From JAKSSM01 sp045629065 (lineage in GTDB: Bacteria > Bacillota > Clostridia > Peptostreptococcales > Anaerovoracaceae): DNA of 49,003 nucleotides. The stretch covers positions 1-49,003 of the forward strand of contig JAZQQK010000037.1 in NCBI GenBank assembly GCA_045629065.1, given 5' to 3'. Below, one piece after another: positions 1 through 8,493 of the stretch. Within the stretch, counting starts at the first letter, position 1, and every line of letters starts with the position of its first letter. The notes below the pieces were generated by a model that saw only the letters and a list, made by a program, of their open reading frames with translations, searched no databases and was not told the origin of the DNA. The translations under genes and the position numbers were made by a program.

Positions 1-797
1 GTGTTGCATTAGCAAAACTTGCTGAAGAAGACCCTACATTCAAGACTTACACTAATACTGAAACTGGCCAAACTATTATCGCCGGAATGGGCGAACTTCA
101 CTTAGAGATTATCGTTGATAGACTCCTTCGTGAATTCAAGGTTGAAGCAAACGTTGGTAAGCCACAAGTATCCTACAAGGAAACTCTTACTAAGAATGCA
201 GACGTGGATCACAAGTATGTTAAGCAGTCCGGTGGTAAAGGACAGTACGGTCATGTTAAGATCAGAGTTTATCCGAGAGAGGCAGGTTCCGGTTTCGGAT
301 TCAAGAACTCCATCGTTGGTGGTGCTATTCCTAAGGAATACATCCCTAAGATCGAGGAAGGTATCGTAGAAGCTATGGAAAACGGTCCTCTTGCTGGATA
401 TCAGGTTGTTGACATCGGTGTTGAACTGTACGATGGTTCATACCACGAAGTTGACTCTTCAGAAATGGCATTCAAGATTGCTGCATCGATGGCATTCAGA
501 GAAGCTGCACAGAAATCCGGCCCTGTACTGCTTGAACCTATCATGAAGGTTGAAGTAACAGTACCGGACAACTACATGGGCGACGTTATAGGTGATATTT
601 CATCCCGTCGTGGAAGAATCGAAGGTTCTGACATGAATAACGGAGCAGTTGCTATCCGTGCACAGGTACCTCTGGCAGAGATGTTCGGATATGCTACAGA
701 CCTGAGATCAAAGACTCAGGGACGTGGTGTTTATGTAATGCAGATGGACCACTTCGAAAAGCTGCCTGACAGCCTGGTAGATAAGATCAACAAATAA
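1..797 (+). CDS. fusA: Elongation factor G, C-terminal part (5' truncated by window edge)
   Basis: The reading frame is open from base 3, with no start codon in the window. It encodes the last roughly 265 residues of EF-G, the GTPase that drives ribosomal translocation. The visible part holds the end of domain III (AGMGELHLEI), domain IV (the stretch around YKETL and GGKGQYGHV) and domain V (PIMKVEVTVP, GDVIGDISSRRG), all characteristic of EF-G. The GTPase domain lies upstream of the window. tuf follows after 39 nt, the normal str-operon order. EF-G is preferred over the tetracycline-resistance TetM type because of this context and the canonical domain IV and V motifs. Confidence 0.97.
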   Translation, partial: VALAKLAEEDPTFKTYTNTETGQTIIAGMGELHLEIIVDRLLREFKVEANVGKPQVSYKETLTKNADVDHKYVKQSGGKGQYGHVKIRVYPREAGSGFGFKNSIVGGAIPKEYIPKIEEGIVEAMENGPLAGYQVVDIGVELYDGSYHEVDSSEMAFKIAASMAFREAAQKSGPVLLEPIMKVEVTVPDNYMGDVIGDISSRRGRIEGSDMNNGAVAIRAQVPLAEMFGYATDLRSKTQGRGVYVMQMDHFEKLPDSLVDKINK

Positions 798-836
798 CCA
801 ATCGTTTAAAATAATTAATGAAAGGAAGTAATTAAA

Positions 837-2030
837 ATGGCAAAAGCAAAGTTCGAGAGAACAAAACCACATATTAACATCGGAACTATCGGTCACGTAG
901 ACCATGGTAAGACAACATTAACAGCAGCTATCACAAAGACTCTTTTCGAGAGATACGGACTTGGACAGAAGGTAGACTTCGACATGATCGATAAGGCTCC
1001 AGAAGAAAGAGAAAGAGGAATCACAATTTCCACAGCACACGTTGAGTATGAAACACCAAACAGACACTATGCTCACGTTGACTGCCCGGGCCACGCTGAC
1101 TATGTAAAGAACATGATCACAGGAGCAGCTCAGATGGACGGAGCTATCCTCGTAGTAGCAGCAACAGATGGACCAATGCCTCAGACAAGAGAGCACATCC
1201 TTCTTTCCAGACAGGTAGGAGTACCTTACATCATCGTATTCTTAAATAAGTGCGACATGGTAGACGACGACGAATTACTTGACCTCGTTGAAATGGAAGT
1301 AAGAGAACTTCTTGACCAGTATGAATTCCCAGGCGATGACACACCGATCGTAAGAGGATCCGCACTCAAGGCACTTGAAGATCCATCAAGTGAATGGGGA
1401 GACAAGATTCTTGAACTCTTCGAAGCAGTAGACGCATACATTCCTGAACCACAGAGAGCAAACGATAAGCCATTCCTTATGCCAGTAGAAGACGTATTCT
1501 CCATCACAGGAAGAGGAACAGTAGCAACTGGTAGAGTAGAAAGAGGCGTACTCAAGGTTGGCGACGAAGTAGAAATCATCGGCTTAACAGAAGAGAGAAG
1601 AAAAGTAGTAGTAACAGGTGTAGAAATGTTCAGAAAGCTTCTTGACGAAGCAGAAACAGGCGATAACATCGGTGCATTACTTAGAGGCGTACAGAGAAAC
1701 GAAATCGAAAGAGGACAAGTACTTTGCAAGCCAGGTACAATCAACCCACACACTCACTTCAAGGGCCAAGTATACGTATTAAAGAAAGAAGAAGGCGGAC
1801 GTCATACTCCATTCTTCAACGGTTATAGACCACAGTTCTATTTCAGAACAACAGACGTAACTGGCGATCTTCAATTACCAGAAGGCACAGAAATGTGCAT
1901 GCCTGGCGACAATATCGTTATGGAAGTTAAGTTAATCACTCCAATCGCTATTGAAGAAGGATTAAGATTCGCTATTCGTGAAGGCGGCAGAACAGTAGGT
2001 TCCGGCGTTGTAATCGAAATCATCGAGTAA
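837..2030 (+). CDS. tuf: Elongation factor Tu
   Basis: EF-Tu delivers aminoacyl-tRNA to the ribosome as a GTP complex. The protein is 397 residues, the usual length. Visible motifs are the P-loop GHVDHGKT at residues 19-26, the switch II DCPGH motif, the NKCD guanine-specificity motif, and beta-barrel domains 2 and 3 ending in GSGVVIEIIE. The start follows a GAAAGGAAG ribosome binding site. It is cotranscribed with fusA. A GC-rich hairpin follows 18 nt after the stop, but its T-run is weak, so some transcription may continue into the hydroxyacid dehydrogenase gene. Confidence 0.99.
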   Translation: MAKAKFERTKPHINIGTIGHVDHGKTTLTAAITKTLFERYGLGQKVDFDMIDKAPEERERGITISTAHVEYETPNRHYAHVDCPGHADYVKNMITGAAQMDGAILVVAATDGPMPQTREHILLSRQVGVPYIIVFLNKCDMVDDDELLDLVEMEVRELLDQYEFPGDDTPIVRGSALKALEDPSSEWGDKILELFEAVDAYIPEPQRANDKPFLMPVEDVFSITGRGTVATGRVERGVLKVGDEVEIIGLTEERRKVVVTGVEMFRKLLDEAETGDNIGALLRGVQRNEIERGQVLCKPGTINPHTHFKGQVYVLKKEEGGRHTPFFNGYRPQFYFRTTDVTGDLQLPEGTEMCMPGDNIVMEVKLITPIAIEEGLRFAIREGGRTVGSGVVIEIIE

Positions 2031-2047
2031 TTAAAGACACGTTAATA

Positions 2048-2073
2048 GGGGGCAGGGGAAACTCTGCCCTTTA
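2048..2073 (+). terminator. Weak or leaky terminator-like hairpin after tuf
   Basis: GGGCAG (2050-2055) can pair with CTGCCC (2064-2069). Only three T residues follow directly, so termination is probably partial. It separates tuf from the catabolic block. Confidence 0.45.
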
Positions 2074-2109
2074 GTGCAATAATTCACAAAACATTTATGG
2101 AGGAAAACT

Positions 2110-3075
2110 ATGGGAAAGAAAGTTTTATACATCCAGCCTATTCATCCATCCGGAATGGAATGGTTAAAGGAACAGGGATATGATGTAGTAGTTGCTAACA
2201 CAGAAGACACAGCAGTATTAAAGGAAATGGTAAAGGATGCTTCCGCAATCGTTTCCAGATTGACTTATGTAGGTAAGGAAATCATCGATGCTGGTGAAAA
2301 GCTTGAATGTGTTGCAAAGCACGGTGTAGGCGTTGATAACTTCGACGTTCCATACTGCAATGAAAAGAAGATGCCAATCCTCACAACAGGTACAGCTAAC
2401 TCTGCATCCGTTGCAGAACACGCTTTCTTCGCACTTGGTGCACTTGCAAAGAGAATCGTTTACTTAGATGGCGCTATGAGACAAAAGCCATGCCACTGGA
2501 AGTCCAGAGACGAAGAAGGTACAGTTGACCTTCTCGGCATGAAGGTTGGTATCGTAGGTATCGGCCGTATTGGTAAGCACTTTGCTCAACTCGCTACAGG
2601 CGCAGGAATGTCTGTAATGGTTTATGACCCATTTGCTACTAAGGAACAAGTAGAAGCTATGGGATTCGAATTCTTTGATGACCTCGATGCTATGTTAAAG
2701 GAATGCGATGCATTAACTCTTCACGTTCCACTTAGCGATGCTACAAGAGACTTAATCAATGCAAAGAACTTAAAGTTAATGAAGCCAACAGCTTACTTAA
2801 TTAACTTTGCAAGAGGCGGCGTTGTTAACGAAGCTGATCTCTATGAAGCATTAAAGAACAAGACTATCAAGGCTGCTGCTATCGACGCATGGGCTCAGGA
2901 ACCACCTGAAGGAAACCCACTTCTTACTCTTGACAATGCTTTACTTTCACCACACAACGGAACATTCTCAGCTGGTTCAAAGATCAGAATGTCAATGGCT
3001 GTTGCACAGGGTATTGATGAAGTATTAACAGGAAAGGTTCCTACAAACTGCTTCAACAAGAAGGACATCTACTAA
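2110..3075 (+). CDS. D-isomer-specific 2-hydroxyacid dehydrogenase (phosphoglycerate dehydrogenase-like)
   Basis: This is an NAD(P)-dependent oxidoreductase interconverting a 2-hydroxyacid and a 2-oxoacid. At 321 residues it has the two-domain D-2-hydroxyacid dehydrogenase plan without the C-terminal ACT or regulatory domains of many SerA proteins. The dinucleotide motif is G150-x-G152-x-x-G155. The catalytic set is R235 (in FARGG), E264 and H282 (in SPHNG). ATG 2110 follows GGAGG. The SDR gene begins 13 nt after the stop, so the two are cotranscribed. The neighbouring DapA-like lyase, TTT transporter and LarA-like gene suggest oxidation of an imported hydroxyacid rather than serine synthesis. 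The family does not fix the substrate. Confidence 0.88.
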   Translation: MGKKVLYIQPIHPSGMEWLKEQGYDVVVANTEDTAVLKEMVKDASAIVSRLTYVGKEIIDAGEKLECVAKHGVGVDNFDVPYCNEKKMPILTTGTANSASVAEHAFFALGALAKRIVYLDGAMRQKPCHWKSRDEEGTVDLLGMKVGIVGIGRIGKHFAQLATGAGMSVMVYDPFATKEQVEAMGFEFFDDLDAMLKECDALTLHVPLSDATRDLINAKNLKLMKPTAYLINFARGGVVNEADLYEALKNKTIKAAAIDAWAQEPPEGNPLLTLDNALLSPHNGTFSAGSKIRMSMAVAQGIDEVLTGKVPTNCFNKKDIY

Positions 3076-3088
3076 TAAGGAGACCATC

Positions 3089-3883
3089 ATGGATTTAAAG
3101 TTAAAGGATAAAGTTGTTGCTATCTCTGGCGGCACATCCGGTATCGGCGAAGCTGTTGCTTTAGGATTTGCTAGAGAAGGCGCAAAAGTTGCTGTTTGCG
3201 GTCGTAAGTTAGAAAAGATTGCTGCATTAGACGAAAAGTTTAAGGCAGAAGGTTTCGAACTTACTGCTATTCAAGCTGATATCTCCAAGCCTGAAGATAA
3301 CTTCAGATTTGTTGACGAAGTAGTAGCAAAGCTCGGCAGAATCGATGTTTTAATTAACAATGCTGGCGTTAACTCCCGTAAGCCTTTTGAAGAATATACT
3401 CCAGAAGACTTCCAAAGCGTAGTTAACACAGACTTAGGTTCAGTATTATACGGTTGCCAGGCAGCTGCAAAGTATATGAAGAAGCAAGGCGGCGGATGCA
3501 TCATCAATACATCATCCTTCACAGCTTCCATCCCTACTTGCGGTATTGCAATTTATTCTGCAACTAAGGCAGGCGTTGAGCAATTCACTAGAGTATTTGC
3601 AGTAGAACTCGCAAAGGATAAGATCAGAGTTAACGCTGTAGAGCCAGGTTACGTTGTAACTCCACTCACTCAGTCTAACGTTGATAAGAACTTTAATCAG
3701 TTAGTATCTGCAATTCCTATGAAGAGACTCTCAGTTCCTGAAGACCTCGTTCCTACTTATCTCTACTTAGCATCTGAGGAAATGTCCTCATATGTTACAG
3801 GTGAAGTTTTAAGAGTAACTGGTGGTAAATTAGCTACTCAGAACCCTCACTACAGCTATAGAGAAGAGGGCGCAACATATTAA
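3089..3883 (+). CDS. Short-chain dehydrogenase/reductase (SDR family)
   Basis: A 264-residue classical SDR, a cytosolic NAD(P)-dependent alcohol or ketone oxidoreductase. Visible elements are the cofactor glycine motif GGTSGIG (14-20), the NNAG motif (90-93), a catalytic serine near 143 and the YSATK active site (Y156, K160). The C-terminus ends with a typical YVTGEVLRVTGG segment. It is translationally close to the upstream hydroxyacid dehydrogenase (13-nt gap with AAGGAG), and a terminator follows. It probably acts in the same pathway, perhaps on a second hydroxyl or on the 3-oxo form. Gluconate 5-dehydrogenase-like and 3-oxoacyl reductase-like activities are both compatible with the fold. 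Confidence 0.87.
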   Translation: MDLKLKDKVVAISGGTSGIGEAVALGFAREGAKVAVCGRKLEKIAALDEKFKAEGFELTAIQADISKPEDNFRFVDEVVAKLGRIDVLINNAGVNSRKPFEEYTPEDFQSVVNTDLGSVLYGCQAAAKYMKKQGGGCIINTSSFTASIPTCGIAIYSATKAGVEQFTRVFAVELAKDKIRVNAVEPGYVVTPLTQSNVDKNFNQLVSAIPMKRLSVPEDLVPTYLYLASEEMSSYVTGEVLRVTGGKLATQNPHYSYREEGATY

Positions 3884-3906
3884 TATTTGTTGTAAAAAAG
3901 GTGATA

Positions 3907-3940
3907 AAAAAGGCGGCATTTTTGTGTCGCCTTTTCTTTT
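3907..3940 (+). terminator. Intrinsic terminator after the SDR gene
   Basis: AAAAGGCGGCA (3908-3918) pairs with TGTCGCCTTTT (3925-3935), including one G-U pair, around a 6-nt loop. It is followed by CTTTT. It closes the two-gene dehydrogenase unit. Confidence 0.8.
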
Positions 3941-3969
3941 GATATCGTGTATACAAAATACAGCAAATA

Positions 3970-4053
3970 CAAGCATTTTTATGCATTATATTAACACTCT
4001 TTTATATGAAAAATGCTTGCAATATTGACTGCTTAGTGTTAAAATATCTAAGT
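3970..4053 (+). promoter_or_regulatory. Promoter with overlapping inverted repeats for the dapA-like/tct/larA-like operon
   Basis: A sigma-A-type promoter reads TTGCAA (4017-4022), 17-nt spacer, TAAAAT (4040-4045). Two inverted repeats overlap it. The first has perfect 11-bp arms CAAGCATTTTT (3970-3980) and AAAAATGCTTG (4009-4019), the right arm touching the -35 box. The second is TTGACTgcTTAG (4025-4036) against CTAAGTCAA (4048-4056), bracketing the -10 box. This is a typical arrangement for a repressor or activator operator, but no regulator gene lies nearby to name a protein. Confidence 0.6.
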
Positions 4054-4069
4054 CAAGATGTATAATTAT

Positions 4070-4109
4070 GTGAAGATTATGTGAAGAATTAGTGAAAGCT
4101 AATCTTCAC
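4070..4109 (+). promoter_or_regulatory. 5' leader hairpin with two competing 5' arms
   Basis: The arm TAATCTTCAC (4100-4109) can pair with GTGAAGATTA (4070-4079, 10 bp). With one more base (CTAATCTTCAC, 4099-4109) it can instead pair with GTGAAGaATTAG (4081-4092, 11 bp with one bulged A). The shared arm ends 15 nt before the AGGAGG site at 4125-4130. A switch in translation or RNA stability is possible but inferred only from base pairing. Confidence 0.45.
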
Positions 4110-4140
4110 GAGTGCACATTTATTAGGAGGTTTTCATATT

Positions 4141-5091
4141 ATGGAAAAGAAGTATCATGGTCTAGTTCCACCTATCGTTACTCCAATCTTAGAGAACGAA
4201 GATGTAGATGAAAAGTCTTTCAGAGCTCTGATTGATTATTCTATCGAAAACGGAACAGATGGTATTTTCGTTTGTGGTACAAACGGAGAAACTATGCAAC
4301 TTACACAAGCTCAAAGAAACAATGCAATCAGAATTTGCGTTGACCACACTAAGGGCAGAGTTCCTGTATTCGCAGGTGTTATGGATACATCAACTCGTCG
4401 TGTAATCGAAAACATTAAGGCTGCTCAAGACGTTGGAGCTACTGCAATGGCAGTTACACCAATCTTCTATGACAGACACACATCACAAGATGAAACAGTT
4501 AGACATTTCGAAAGAATCTTAAAGGAAACTGATGATTCATTAGATATTTTCGTCTACAACATTCCACCTTTCACAGGTGAAAAGATCACTCCAAAGGCTG
4601 CTTTAGAAATCGCTGCTCTTTCACCAAGAGTAAGAGGATATAAGGATTCATCCGGAGCTAACGGCGAATTCTTAAAGGTTCTCGAAGCTAAGAGAGACGA
4701 TATGAACTTCTCAGTACTTGAAGGTATTCCTATTCAAGGTATGGGCGCATTCTTATTCGGATGCGACGGTTATGTTCCAGCATTAGGACCTTGCTTCCCA
4801 GAACTCTTCTCAGTAGCTTACAAAGTAGGTAGAGCGGGAGATCTCGATCTCGCTTGGAAGTGCCAGAAGCTCATCAGAGAAACAGGCGCTGTTAACCTTA
4901 TCGGTAAGAACCCAACAGCATCATCCAAGTATGCTATCTCACTCAGAGTTCCTGGAATGAGAAAAGACGTTATTTGGCCTCAGGATGTAACTACAGCTGA
5001 AGATGAACAAAAGATCAAGGCTAAGGTTGCTGAAATTGATGAACACTGGGCAGACTTACACAAAGAAATCAAGGCAAAGTTAGGTTTCTAG
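4141..5091 (+). CDS. DapA-family Schiff-base lyase/aldolase
   Basis: A 316-residue class I TIM-barrel lyase of the dihydrodipicolinate synthase / N-acetylneuraminate lyase family. The Schiff-base lysine is K168 (GYKDSSG), the catalytic tyrosine Y139 (VYNIPP) and the substrate-carboxylate loop GTNGE (46-50; GTTGE in DapA). The family condenses or cleaves 2-oxoacids, or dehydrates sugar acids. Its place at the head of a TTT-transporter operon, far from lysine genes, argues for catabolic aldolase or dehydratase work rather than lysine synthesis. ATG 4141 follows AGGAGG. The precise reaction cannot be assigned. Confidence 0.88.
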   Translation: MEKKYHGLVPPIVTPILENEDVDEKSFRALIDYSIENGTDGIFVCGTNGETMQLTQAQRNNAIRICVDHTKGRVPVFAGVMDTSTRRVIENIKAAQDVGATAMAVTPIFYDRHTSQDETVRHFERILKETDDSLDIFVYNIPPFTGEKITPKAALEIAALSPRVRGYKDSSGANGEFLKVLEAKRDDMNFSVLEGIPIQGMGAFLFGCDGYVPALGPCFPELFSVAYKVGRAGDLDLAWKCQKLIRETGAVNLIGKNPTASSKYAISLRVPGMRKDVIWPQDVTTAEDEQKIKAKVAEIDEHWADLHKEIKAKLGF

Positions 5092-5177
5092 TTGTAGACA
5101 ATTAATTAGACATTTATAGGCAATCTTTTAATTCAAGCCTATTTATGGTATATATGCAATTCGAAAGGAGAAGCAAA

Positions 5178-6173
5178 ATGAAGAAATTATTAGTTATCGT
5201 ATTAGCATTAGCTATGGTTTTCACAATGTTCGCTTGCGGAGAAAAGGAACCAGAATTCACTTATCCTGAAAAGCCAGTTACAATCATTTGCCCTTACGCT
5301 ATTTCCGGCGGTACAGGCACAATGTGCAACATTATGGGCGACTTCTTATCAAAGAGATGGGGAGTTTCTGTAAACGTAGTTGAAAAGTCTGGTGGTTCCG
5401 GTACAGTAGGAACAGCTGAAATGGCTTTCTCAGAACCTGATGGTTACACTCTTATGGTTACTGCTTATGGCGCAATGTGCGTTTCCCCAGCAACAACTGG
5501 TACAGACTATAAGTTTGAAGATGTAAACCCAATCATTCAGATTTCTGAATCCTACACAATCATTTCTGCATCAACAGATGCTGACAAGTACCACAATTGG
5601 GATGAATTCTATGCTGCAGCTCAAGCTGCTCCTGGAACAGTAACAATTTCCTCATCCGGTACATTCGGCGCTCACCACGTTGCTATCGAAGTATTATCAA
5701 TCGCTTTAACAGGCAAGACTGGTTTATTCCTTCACATGCCTGAATCCGGTGGTGCTGCTTCCTGCACAGCTGTTCTTGGTGGACACTATGACGCAGTAGC
5801 TGGTATCGTTTCCGAACAGTCCAAGTACTTCGGTCTTGCACAGGATGCATTAACTTGCTTAATCCAGATGACAGACATGAAGGCTGCTGACACTAACACA
5901 TTCGCAACTTCCAAGGAAGTTCCTACTTGCGGAGATTTAGGAATCAACGCAACTGGTGGTACATTCTACATGGTATGCTGCCAGAAGGACGTTCCAGAAG
6001 AAATCGTAGCATTCCTTGAAAAGGAATTCACAGCTTGCATCCAGGATGCTGACGTTGCTGCTAAGTTCACAGCTTCCGATAACCCAGTAGTATACTTAGA
6101 CAGAGCTGCTAGCCAGGCTAAGTATAAGGCTCAATTCGACGGAGCTGCTGAAGTTACAAAGGCTTTAATGTAA
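5178..6173 (+). CDS. tctC: Tripartite tricarboxylate transporter substrate-binding lipoprotein (TctC/Bug family)
   Basis: The extracytoplasmic solute receptor of a TTT transporter, which captures organic acids and delivers them to TctAB. The chosen start ATG 5178 follows GAAAGGAG at 5162-5169 and gives a signal peptide of about 19 residues ending at C20 (MFAC), a probable lipidation site. The upstream start at 5145 would add 11 non-signal residues and is rejected. The mature protein opens with YPEKPVTIICPYAISGGT, which matches the Bug-family opening followed by the substrate-carboxylate loop. The length of 331 residues is normal. tctB and tctA follow, after a gap containing a stable hairpin. 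Confidence 0.92.
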   Translation: MKKLLVIVLALAMVFTMFACGEKEPEFTYPEKPVTIICPYAISGGTGTMCNIMGDFLSKRWGVSVNVVEKSGGSGTVGTAEMAFSEPDGYTLMVTAYGAMCVSPATTGTDYKFEDVNPIIQISESYTIISASTDADKYHNWDEFYAAAQAAPGTVTISSSGTFGAHHVAIEVLSIALTGKTGLFLHMPESGGAASCTAVLGGHYDAVAGIVSEQSKYFGLAQDALTCLIQMTDMKAADTNTFATSKEVPTCGDLGINATGGTFYMVCCQKDVPEEIVAFLEKEFTACIQDADVAAKFTASDNPVVYLDRAASQAKYKAQFDGAAEVTKALM

Positions 6174-6219
6174 TTTAAAGTTACGGAACACATTTTAGTG
6201 AAAAACTAAAAAACATTGG

Positions 6220-6263
6220 GGGAAATACGGCTATGCCGTATTTCCCTGTTGTTTAGCACAACA
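6220..6263 (+). terminator. Intra-operon hairpin(s) between tctC and tctB
   Basis: A perfect 12-bp stem GGGAAATACGGC (6220-6231) / GCCGTATTTCCC (6235-6246) with a TAT loop is followed by a smaller GTTGT...ACAAC hairpin. There is no strong T-run. It probably stabilises the tctC transcript or terminates partially, giving more binding protein than membrane subunits. The rest of the 194-nt gap is AT-rich, with a small CGCT-TTCG-AGCG hairpin near 6307-6318. Confidence 0.6.
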
Positions 6264-6367
6264 AATCATTTTTTATTAAATTCGTAATTATTAATTATTC
6301 ATTTCGCGCTTTCGAGCGTGCAAAAAAACTCGTGGAATAATTCACACATAATAATTGAGGAAAAAAC

Positions 6368-6874
6368 ATGGAAAATAAAAAGAGCTTTAAGAGATTTTTA
6401 AATGTTGATTTCCTTTGTGACTTAGTCTTATTTGCAATCGGTGGCATTTGGCTTTATAAGTCAATCGATCTTAATGTCAACGCATTTAACGACCAGCACA
6501 TTTGGGGAAAGATGGGAACAATTCCTGCAGCTATTTCTTGGGTAGTTCTCATTTTGACATTTATTGATTTCATTAGAAATATTATTAAATATGCAAAAGC
6601 TGACTATACTCCAAAGGCAGCTCCTGAAAAGAAGGGTCTTTGGCTCACAGTTATTGAAATTGCAGTATTAGTTGTATATTCCTTCACAATGCAAAAAGTT
6701 GGTTTCATTATTGATACTATTCTTTTACTTGCAGCTACAATGTTTATTTCTGGTTCAAGAAACTGGAAGTTAATCGCTGCTGTATCAGTAGGTGTTACTG
6801 CTCTTCTTTATGTATTGTTCAGATATGCACTTACAATCGTTTTACCAGCTGGTATTTTAAAAGGAATCTTATAG
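6368..6874 (+). CDS. tctB: Tripartite tricarboxylate transporter small membrane subunit (TctB)
   Basis: A 168-residue integral membrane protein with about four hydrophobic segments (roughly residues 15-32, 55-75, 95-115, 120-160). The small subunit has little conserved motif content, so the call rests on size, topology and position between tctC and tctA. It works with TctA in ion-coupled uptake of organic acids. The C-terminus (YALTIVLPAGILKGIL) resembles the usual end of the family. tctA follows 14 nt downstream. Confidence 0.85.
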   Translation: MENKKSFKRFLNVDFLCDLVLFAIGGIWLYKSIDLNVNAFNDQHIWGKMGTIPAAISWVVLILTFIDFIRNIIKYAKADYTPKAAPEKKGLWLTVIEIAVLVVYSFTMQKVGFIIDTILLLAATMFISGSRNWKLIAAVSVGVTALLYVLFRYALTIVLPAGILKGIL

Positions 6875-6888
6875 GAGGTTAGGAACTA

Positions 6889-8412
6889 ATGGTATTACAA
6901 GCATTATCAATGTTCTCCGTATGGACTATTGTAGTTAACATCATCGGAGTCGTTGCTGGTATCATCTTTGGTTTCTTACCTGGCTTATCAGCAACAATGG
7001 GCGTAGCTTTACTTATGCCTTTCACATTCAACATGGCACCAGTTGAAGGTATCTCCTTACTTCTCGGAGTATATTGCGGAGGTATCTACGGTGGTTCCAT
7101 CACAGCTATTCTTATTAGAACACCTGGTACACCAGCATCAGCTGCTACAGTACTTGAAGGTTACCCAATGACTCAACAGGGTCGTGCTAAGGAAGCTTTA
7201 AACGCAGCTACATTAGGATCCACTCTCGGTGGTTTATTCTCATGTATCATCCTTATCTTCGCTGCTCAAGCAATTGCTCACTTCGCACTTAGATTCGGTA
7301 ACGCAGAATACTTCGCAGTAGCTATGTTCGGTCTTTGCATGGTAACATCATTATCATCAAAGAACTTAATTAAGGGTGTTATCGGTGTATGCTTAGGCTA
7401 CATCGCATCATCAATTGGTATGGACCAAGTTAATGGTTTATCCAGATTCTCATTCGGTGTTAGATACATGTTATCTGGTATCGAAACAGTTACAGCTCTC
7501 GTAGGTTTATTCGCTATCTCCGAAATCTTCTTAAAGATAGAGAAGTCAACTACAGACAAGGGCTATGGTACTGTAGCTGCTTATGATGGTAAGGGTTTAG
7601 GACTTTGGGAATTAATCACAAAGCACCCTATCAACTTACTTAGATCTTCAATCATCGGTACTATCGTAGGTATCATCCCTGCTACTGGTTCCGGTACAGC
7701 TGCTTGGTTATCATATAACGAAGCAAAGAGACAAGATAAGACAGATACATTCGGTAAAGGTAACGTTGATGGCGTTATCGCTTCCGAAACTGCTAACAAC
7801 GCCGTAACTGGTGGTGCTCTCGTACCACTCCTTGCACTCGGTGTTCCTGGAGATACAGTAACAGCAGTATTACTTGGAGCTCTTACACTTCAAGGACTTG
7901 CTCCTGGACCAATGCTCTTCGTTGACCACCCTGCAGAAGTTACAGCAATTTATATCTTAATGGTAATTTCCAACTTATTCATGTGCTTGTTCGGAATGAT
8001 TGGTATCAAGGGATTCTTACAAGTACTCAAGGTACCACCTCAAGCATTATCCGCAGTTGTACTCGGCCTTTGCATGACTGGTGCATATGCAGTTAGAAAC
8101 TACACATTCGATATCAAGTGCGCATTATTAATGGGTATCTTAGGTTACATCTTTACAAAGGCTGACCTTCCTATCCCACCAATCCTTCTCGGATTATTAC
8201 TTGGTCAAACAGCTGAATTCAGATTCAGAAACTTCATGACTCAAAATAATGCAGAATGGTGGAGATTATTCACATTCAAGGATTACCCAATCGCTTCTGT
8301 ACTTCTCTTAGTTGCAATCTGTGCATTCTTATTCCCAGTTATAACTTGGGCTATCAGAAAGATCAAAGGCGGAAAGCAATCAAAAGGCGAAGATTTATCA
8401 CAAGCAGAATAA
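6889..8412 (+). CDS. tctA: Tripartite tricarboxylate transporter large membrane subunit (TctA)
   Basis: A 507-residue permease with about 12 hydrophobic segments. The signature segments are visible: GIIFGFLPGLSATMG near residues 23-37 and a second half-site IIGTIVGIIPATGSGTAAW near 255-275, reflecting the inverted-repeat structure. It forms the transport channel that receives substrate from TctC. The start follows GGAGGT after tctB. A perfect intrinsic terminator lies 19 nt after the stop, so the downstream LarA-like gene depends on read-through or a weak promoter. Confidence 0.94.
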   Translation: MVLQALSMFSVWTIVVNIIGVVAGIIFGFLPGLSATMGVALLMPFTFNMAPVEGISLLLGVYCGGIYGGSITAILIRTPGTPASAATVLEGYPMTQQGRAKEALNAATLGSTLGGLFSCIILIFAAQAIAHFALRFGNAEYFAVAMFGLCMVTSLSSKNLIKGVIGVCLGYIASSIGMDQVNGLSRFSFGVRYMLSGIETVTALVGLFAISEIFLKIEKSTTDKGYGTVAAYDGKGLGLWELITKHPINLLRSSIIGTIVGIIPATGSGTAAWLSYNEAKRQDKTDTFGKGNVDGVIASETANNAVTGGALVPLLALGVPGDTVTAVLLGALTLQGLAPGPMLFVDHPAEVTAIYILMVISNLFMCLFGMIGIKGFLQVLKVPPQALSAVVLGLCMTGAYAVRNYTFDIKCALLMGILGYIFTKADLPIPPILLGLLLGQTAEFRFRNFMTQNNAEWWRLFTFKDYPIASVLLLVAICAFLFPVITWAIRKIKGGKQSKGEDLSQAE

Positions 8413-8431
8413 TAATATGCAAAATATCTAA

Positions 8432-8457
8432 GGGCATGCTTTGCATGCCCTTTTTTA
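8432..8457 (+). terminator. Intrinsic terminator after tctA
   Basis: GGGCATGC (8432-8439) and GCATGCCC (8443-8450) form a perfect 8-bp stem with a TTT loop, followed by TTTTTT. Confidence 0.9.
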
Positions 8458-8493
8458 TCAAGATATAACAAATTTGCTAAGAAAGGCGAAAAT

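Noticed and set aside
1226..1753. 175-codon minus-strand ORF inside tuf
   Set aside because: Antisense shadow of a strongly biased gene; the product is a serine/threonine-rich string with no family features.
4141..5091. Assignment of the DapA-like gene as lysine-pathway dapA
   Set aside because: The context is a transporter and hydroxyacid operon with no lysine genes, and the loop reads GTNGE rather than GTTGE.
5145..5177. Upstream start for the TctC-like protein
   Set aside because: It would put polar residues before a clear lipoprotein signal; ATG 5178 has the ribosome binding site.
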